Of a stretch of 64,000 nt of DNA, positions 60,988-64,000 are shown piece after piece; position 1 is the first letter of the stretch, and the number at the start of each line of letters is the position of its first letter. The position numbers and the translations under genes are program-made. The DNA lies in the NCBI RefSeq assembly GCF_002355395.1, contig NZ_AP017315.1:1860001-1924000 (forward strand). Direction: 5' to 3'. The stretch comes from Microcella alkaliphila (GTDB lineage: Bacteria > Actinomycetota > Actinomycetes > Actinomycetales > Microbacteriaceae). Under the pieces are notes generated by a model. That model ran no database searches and had not been told where the DNA came from. It saw only the letters and a list, made by a program, of their open reading frames with translations.

Positions 60988-60995
<8 letters not shown>
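59334..60995 (+). CDS. Eco57I-type DNA methylase subunit
   Basis: 553 aa. Opens with DEVFTRPEFANQMLDTLATAW and FLDPFTKSGVFLREIVRRL, where the usual ACGSGNF is replaced by FTKSGVF. Catalytic motif IV is VIIGNPPYQLSDGG (about residue 222), with a CVYCG half zinc-knuckle just before it. The C-terminal part probably holds the target-recognition region. The family modifies adenine N6. The last 8 bases overlap the helicase gene (ATGAGTAG). GC content is visibly lower than in the core genes to the left. Confidence 0.88.
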
Positions 60996-61917
<922 letters not shown>

Positions 61918-62002
61918 GTTGGTCCAGCGCGTTGGCAGTAGGGGCAGTGGCTGAGCAGGCGGATGACCGCGGTCTGAAGGTCGCGGAGGATGCCGTAGAA
62001 GC

Positions 62003-63247
62003 TCAGGCTGCCCCGCGGGCTTTTGGGTCCGCGCTCAGGCGCTGGATCGTGATGAACAGGTGCGCGGCGCTCACGAGCGTGACGTGGTGGTGCCACCCGG
62101 GCCAGGTGCGTCCTTCGAAGTGGTCCAGGCCCAGGCCGTGCTTGAGTTCGCGGTAGTCGTGCTCGATGCGCCAGCGGATCTTCCCGAGCCGAACCAGCTC
62201 CGCGATCGGCGTGTGGGCGGGGAGGGTGGACAGCCAGTAGTCGGTGGGCTCGTCCGCGTCGTCCGGCCATTCGGCGAGTAGCCAGCACTCGGGTAGCGAT
62301 CCGTCGGGCTCGCGGGGCAGGTTCCGGTTCGCGGGGCGCACCCGCGTGGCGGTGAACCGGCTGGTCATCATGCCGCGTGATCCTTGCCGCCACGACACCT
62401 GCTCGAACGCGTCGTCGCCGAGGGCTGCGATGAGGCTCTTCGCGCGGATCGGGTCACTGCGGTAGCTGGCCTGCACGGGTGGCCGCCCGCGTCCGCGGTA
62501 GGGCGGCATCTCGAACACCGCGGCTTCGGGGTGCATGCTGGTGTCCGACTTCACCTGCACCACGTAAGGGATTCCGCGGTCGGTGAGCGCGGTGCGGAAG
62601 TAGCCGATCTCGCCGTATCCGGCGTCGGCGCAGATCAGCGGCGGCAGCAGCCCCCAGCTGCGAAGCTCGTCGATCATCTCCAGCGCGAGCTCCCACTTCG
62701 GTCGATGCCGCACCGCGTCGGGGATCTGCGCCTTCACCCGCCGCGCGACGACGAGGTCGGCGTGCTCGTTGGTGTCCGAGCAGGTGTCGTCCCACGATTC
62801 GGGAAGGAACAGCCGCCAGTCCAACGGGCAAGACGCCGCATCGGTGACCGCGTGCACGGTGACACCGATCTGCACGTTCCCGACCTTTCCGAGCGTGCCC
62901 GAGTACTGCCGCGCCACCCCAGGTGAGGCTGGGCCGTCCTTGACGAACCCGGTGTCATCGACAACCCACGCCTCCGGCGACAACAGCGACGCCGCCTTAC
63001 GGGCGAGCCGACGACGCACCGGCTCGACAGGCCACGGCGAGGAGGACACGAACTGCTGCAGCTGCTGATAATCGATGCCGAGCCGGTCGCCCATCGGCTG
63101 CATCGACTTCCGCCTGCCCTCCAGCATCAGGCCCTGCAGATACAGGCCACCCTTGGACCGCTGATCCTTCCGAGCCAGCGACGCGAACACCTCACCGACG
63201 AACTCGTCCAACTCGACCCGCACCCGCTCGATCTCATCCACCCGCAC
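62003..63247 (-). CDS. IS701-family transposase
   Basis: 414 aa DDE transposase. WVVDDTGFVKDGPASPGVARQYSG holds the first Asp motif with the family-typical GVARQYSGTLGKVGN sequence, LICADAGYGEIGYFR the second, and IEHDYRELKHGLGLDHFEGR the Glu. GTG start near the right inverted repeat. No truncation or frameshift. Opposite in orientation to the helicase it disrupts. Confidence 0.95.
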   Translation of the reverse strand: MRVDEIERVRVELDEFVGEVFASLARKDQRSKGGLYLQGLMLEGRRKSMQPMGDRLGIDYQQLQQFVSSSPWPVEPVRRRLARKAASLLSPEAWVVDDTGFVKDGPASPGVARQYSGTLGKVGNVQIGVTVHAVTDAASCPLDWRLFLPESWDDTCSDTNEHADLVVARRVKAQIPDAVRHRPKWELALEMIDELRSWGLLPPLICADAGYGEIGYFRTALTDRGIPYVVQVKSDTSMHPEAAVFEMPPYRGRGRPPVQASYRSDPIRAKSLIAALGDDAFEQVSWRQGSRGMMTSRFTATRVRPANRNLPREPDGSLPECWLLAEWPDDADEPTDYWLSTLPAHTPIAELVRLGKIRWRIEHDYRELKHGLGLDHFEGRTWPGWHHHVTLVSAAHLFITIQRLSADPKARGAA

Positions 63248-63284
63248 GCCGCGAGGTTAACAGTCACCACGACCATTAACAAGG

Positions 63285-63300
63285 ACCTAACCAAGTACTA
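63285..63300 (-). repeat. Right terminal inverted repeat of the IS701 element
   Basis: ACCTAACCAAGTACTA, matching the left end inverted; followed by the second CTAG. Confidence 0.95.

Positions 63301-64000
<700 letters not shown>

Overview
The window is 64 kb of high-GC DNA from an actinobacterium, most likely a member of the Microbacteriaceae. I infer this from the strong G/C third-position bias, many GTG starts, a DUF222/HNH endonuclease gene, mycobacterial-type lipoproteins, a SigE-type sigma factor, a RamB/ScfR-like regulator beside GTP-dependent PEP carboxykinase, and a striking number of genes whose start codon lies 6-8 nt after a TANNNT -10 box (leaderless transcription). No species call is possible from sequence reading alone.

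Layout. 1-6.1 kb: a truncated XRE/ImmA-type regulator divergent from pckG, then a sigma factor, a membrane anti-sigma-like partner, PspA and a membrane acyltransferase. 6.1-18.9 kb: housekeeping and accessory metabolism (ureohydrolase-family protein, crotonase, flavin disulfide reductase, SDRs, amidase, lipoproteins, SMR exporter with its TetR regulator, GNAT, uracil-DNA glycosylase, MFS transporter, acyltransferase). 19-21.6 kb: methionine synthesis by direct sulfhydrylation (metY, metX) separated by a long perfect inverted repeat. 21.6-24.8 kb: a two-component operon with a histidine kinase, a second membrane protein without a recognisable ATPase domain, and a response regulator. 24.8-31.5 kb: MFS exporter, DUF222/HNH protein, thiamine-binding-type protein, GT87-type mannosyltransferase, NAD(P)HX dehydratase and an old yellow enzyme. 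31.5-39.5 kb: methyltransferase plus the E2, E1-beta and E1-alpha subunits of a branched-chain 2-oxoacid dehydrogenase, an FAD-binding dehydrogenase, and TesB. 39.5-40.7 kb: a zinc-starvation pair, a degenerate COG0523 protein and a zinc-free L36, divergent around a Zur-box-like palindrome. 40.7-43.4 kb: thioesterase, EttA, lipoprotein. 43.4-48.6 kb: a candidate structured RNA with an intrinsic terminator, followed by a four-gene signalling cluster (membrane DHp-only sensor, single receiver, triple-PAS hybrid kinase, receiver-HTH regulator). 48.6-56.6 kb: SSB, MsrA, aldo/keto reductase, EamA transporter, PLP decarboxylase, tRNA-Arg with a duplicated 3' half, a potassium channel with an in-frame stop, a thioredoxin-fold protein, oligoribonuclease and tRNA-His.

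From the 3' end of tRNA-His to the right edge the DNA looks like an integrated and decaying island: a 5'-truncated membrane-protein gene, an alpha/beta hydrolase gene broken by an in-frame TGA, and then a restriction-modification operon (HTH protein, small methylase-like protein with a SAM motif, Eco57I-type methylase with NPPY, GIY-YIG-like/DEAD-type helicase). The helicase is interrupted by a 1,397-bp IS701-family element with 16-bp terminal inverted repeats and CTAG target duplications; removing the element and one CTAG restores the frame exactly. The most interesting items are the structured RNA in front of the 43.8-48.6 kb signalling cluster, the split-methylase restriction system, the dyads at 20.3 and 40.5 kb, and the overlapping bidirectional -10 boxes at 17.8 and 38.6 kb.
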